Part shown: positions 11,799-13,198 of the stretch, piece after piece | Position numbering within the stretch: position 1 is the first letter of the stretch | Layout: each line of letters starts with the position of its first letter | Assembly: GCA_963661055.1 (NCBI GenBank) | Contig: CAVLAC010000059.1 | Span: 1 to 13,198 of the forward strand | DNA length: 13,198 nucleotides | Direction of reading: 5' to 3' | From: UBA1067 sp963661055 | Lineage (GTDB): Bacteria; Verrucomicrobiota; Kiritimatiellia; RFP12; UBA1067 | The notes under the pieces: model-generated | Told to the model about the DNA's origin: nothing | Seen by the model: the letters and a program-made list of their open reading frames with translations, nothing else | Databases searched by the model: none | Made by a program: the position numbers and the translations under genes

Positions 11799-13198
11799 AA
11801 AAGCCTTTCATCAACGATGATTTCTTGCTGACAACCCCCGCCGCACGCGAACTCTATCATCGCTACGCGGAAAATCAGCCAATTATCGACTATCACTGCC
11901 ATCTGCCGCCCAAGGAAATTGCGGAAGATAAGCGCTGGGATGATATGACCGAGGTTTGGCTCGGCGGTGACCACTACAAATGGCGGCAAATGCGCTCTAA
12001 TGGCATTGATGAGCGCCTTATTACGGGCAACGCCCCCGCCTACGACAAATTTGCCGCGTTCGCCGCAACGATGGAACGCCTCGTGGGGAATCCGCTCTTC
12101 GACTGGTCGCACCTCGAATTGACGCGCTATTTTGGCGTGACGGAACGACTTTCGAGCGAAAGTGCCGCGCGCATTTGGAAGGCGTGCAACCGCAAACTCG
12201 CGACGAAAGGCTTTTCGGCACGAGGCTTAATGAAGAAGTCTAATGTCGAAGTCGTCGTCACGACGGATGACCCAGTCGACAACCTCGAATATCACGCGGC
12301 AATTGCTAAAAAACCGTTTGGGACGCGCGTGTTGCCCGCGTGGCGGTCGGATAAGGCTGGTAAGATTGAGGATGGCGCGGCGTGGAATGCGTGGGTGGAT
12401 AAACTCGGCGTGGTCGCAAAGATGTCCGTTAAAACAATGGACGATTTTCGCGCGGCACTTGCTAAACGCCACGCCTTTTTCGCGAAGAACGGATGCGTTA
12501 TTTCCGATTACGGTATAACCGAGATCTTTTCTGTCCCCTATACCGAAGCCGAAATTGCACGTATATTCAAGAAAGCGCGGCAGGGCGGTAAGGTGACACT
12601 CGAGGAGCAGGCAAAGTTCAAGAGTGCGTGGCTCTATGAGGGACTCAAAGCGGACGCCGAAGCCGATTGGACGACCCAGCTTCATATGAACTGCTTGCGG
12701 AATCCGAATTCGAAGATGTTTGCCGCGCTCGGTCCTGATACGGGCTTTGACTGCATTGGCGAATGGAACTTGAATCTTCCGCTCGCGCGGCTGCTTGATA
12801 AGCTCGAAGCGACTTGCGGTGTGCCACGGATGGTGCTCTACTCTTTGAACCCGAAGGATATGGAAATGCTCGCGACTATGATGGGCAGTTTCCAGAAGGG
12901 GCCTGAGCGCGGACGCCTCCAGCTTGGGGCGGCGTGGTGGTTTCTTGACCAGAAGAAAGGGATGCGCCATCAGCTGGATACCCTCGCGGCACTCGGATGC
13001 CTCGGGAACTTCGTCGGTATGCTGACGGACTCTCGTTCGTTTTTGAGCTATACGCGGCACGAATATTTCCGTCGCCTCCTCTGCCAAAAGCTTGGTGAGG
13101 AAGTCTCGCGCGGCGAATTGCCTAACGATTTAAAGTGGCTGGGGGGCATTGTTACAGATATCTCCTACACTAACCCCAGCCACTTCTTCTTCAAATAA
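11795..13198 (+). CDS. uxaC: Uronate isomerase
   Basis: This cytosolic amidohydrolase-superfamily enzyme interconverts D-glucuronate and D-fructuronate (and galacturonate/tagaturonate), the entry step of the pathway. The ATG at 11795 gives 467 residues, normal for UxaC (~470), with GAAGGAG at 11777-11783 as ribosome binding site inside uxuA. A TTG at 11786 would be less likely. Motifs: MKKPFINDDFLL start; IDYHCHLPP (31-39) with metal-type His34 and His36; GGDHYKWRQMR (57-67); VVVTTDDPVDNLEYH (153-167); and LPAWRSDK (180-187). GGIVTDISYTNPSHFFFK closes the protein. The TAA occupies the last three bases of the window, so the gene is complete but any terminator or further operon gene lies beyond. 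It overlaps uxuA by 4 nt, implying translational coupling. Confidence 0.95.
   Translation: MKKPFINDDFLLTTPAARELYHRYAENQPIIDYHCHLPPKEIAEDKRWDDMTEVWLGGDHYKWRQMRSNGIDERLITGNAPAYDKFAAFAATMERLVGNPLFDWSHLELTRYFGVTERLSSESAARIWKACNRKLATKGFSARGLMKKSNVEVVVTTDDPVDNLEYHAAIAKKPFGTRVLPAWRSDKAGKIEDGAAWNAWVDKLGVVAKMSVKTMDDFRAALAKRHAFFAKNGCVISDYGITEIFSVPYTEAEIARIFKKARQGGKVTLEEQAKFKSAWLYEGLKADAEADWTTQLHMNCLRNPNSKMFAALGPDTGFDCIGEWNLNLPLARLLDKLEATCGVPRMVLYSLNPKDMEMLATMMGSFQKGPERGRLQLGAAWWFLDQKKGMRHQLDTLAALGCLGNFVGMLTDSRSFLSYTRHEYFRRLLCQKLGEEVSRGELPNDLKWLGGIVTDISYTNPSHFFFK

Noticed and set aside
1..13198. tRNA, rRNA, CRISPR array or prophage features
   Set aside because: No cloverleaf-like segments, spaced direct repeats or phage structural genes were seen. 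Apart from the IS, the window is dense ordinary coding sequence.

Overview
The window looks like chromosomal DNA from a saccharolytic, probably anaerobic bacterium. The leading guess is the Verrucomicrobiota/Kiritimatiellota/Lentisphaerota group. This is inferred from the gene mix: a Tat-targeted Gfo/Idh/MocA oxidoreductase with a lipobox, a DUF1080 lipoprotein, a PPi-type phosphofructokinase, and a hexuronate transporter and mannonate oxidoreductase of the types I associate with Bacteroidota and related gut bacteria. No 16S or other phylogenetic marker is present, so the placement is tentative.

Layout. (1) Positions 1-604, minus strand: one end of an ISL3-family insertion sequence. It holds the first 176 codons of the transposase, a transposase promoter and a terminal sequence starting GGCTCTT; the rest lies beyond the left edge. 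(2) Positions 605-4081, plus strand: a housekeeping cluster ribH - pfp - mazG - ispH. A good sigma70-like promoter begins only about 20 bp outside the IS end. The cluster ends in an 18-bp perfect palindrome followed by a T run. (3) Positions 4082-13198, plus strand: a tightly packed seven-gene sugar-acid operon running to the last base of the window. Its genes encode a GntR-HTH/LacI-type regulator, a Tat-lipobox Gfo/Idh/MocA oxidoreductase, a DUF1080 lipoprotein, a fructuronate reductase/mannonate oxidoreductase (UxuB-like), an ExuT-like MFS transporter, mannonate dehydratase (UxuA) and uronate isomerase (UxaC).

How the genes work together. The last four genes give import of hexuronate and the route glucuronate -> fructuronate -> mannonate -> 2-keto-3-deoxygluconate (KDG). 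KDG kinase and aldolase are not in the window, nor is any recognisable glucuronidase or polysaccharide lyase. In their place the operon starts with two envelope-targeted proteins of the families implicated in oxidative glycoside cleavage: an NAD(P)-dependent oxidoreductase and a DUF1080 protein of the 3-keto-glycoside hydrolase/lyase type. The most interesting hypothesis is that this pair releases glucuronic acid (or its glycoside partner) outside the cytoplasm by a 3-keto route, feeding the classic uronate pathway. The substrate is inferred from context only.

Regulation visible in sequence: a palindrome like GntR-family operators, 53 bp upstream of the regulator's start; an extended -10 promoter so close to that start that the mRNA may be almost leaderless; a recurring GAAAGGATA-N6-ATG initiation signal; ribosome binding sites buried in upstream genes; and 4-nt stop/start overlaps. 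An unexplained 13-bp perfect inverted repeat lies inside the start of mazG.
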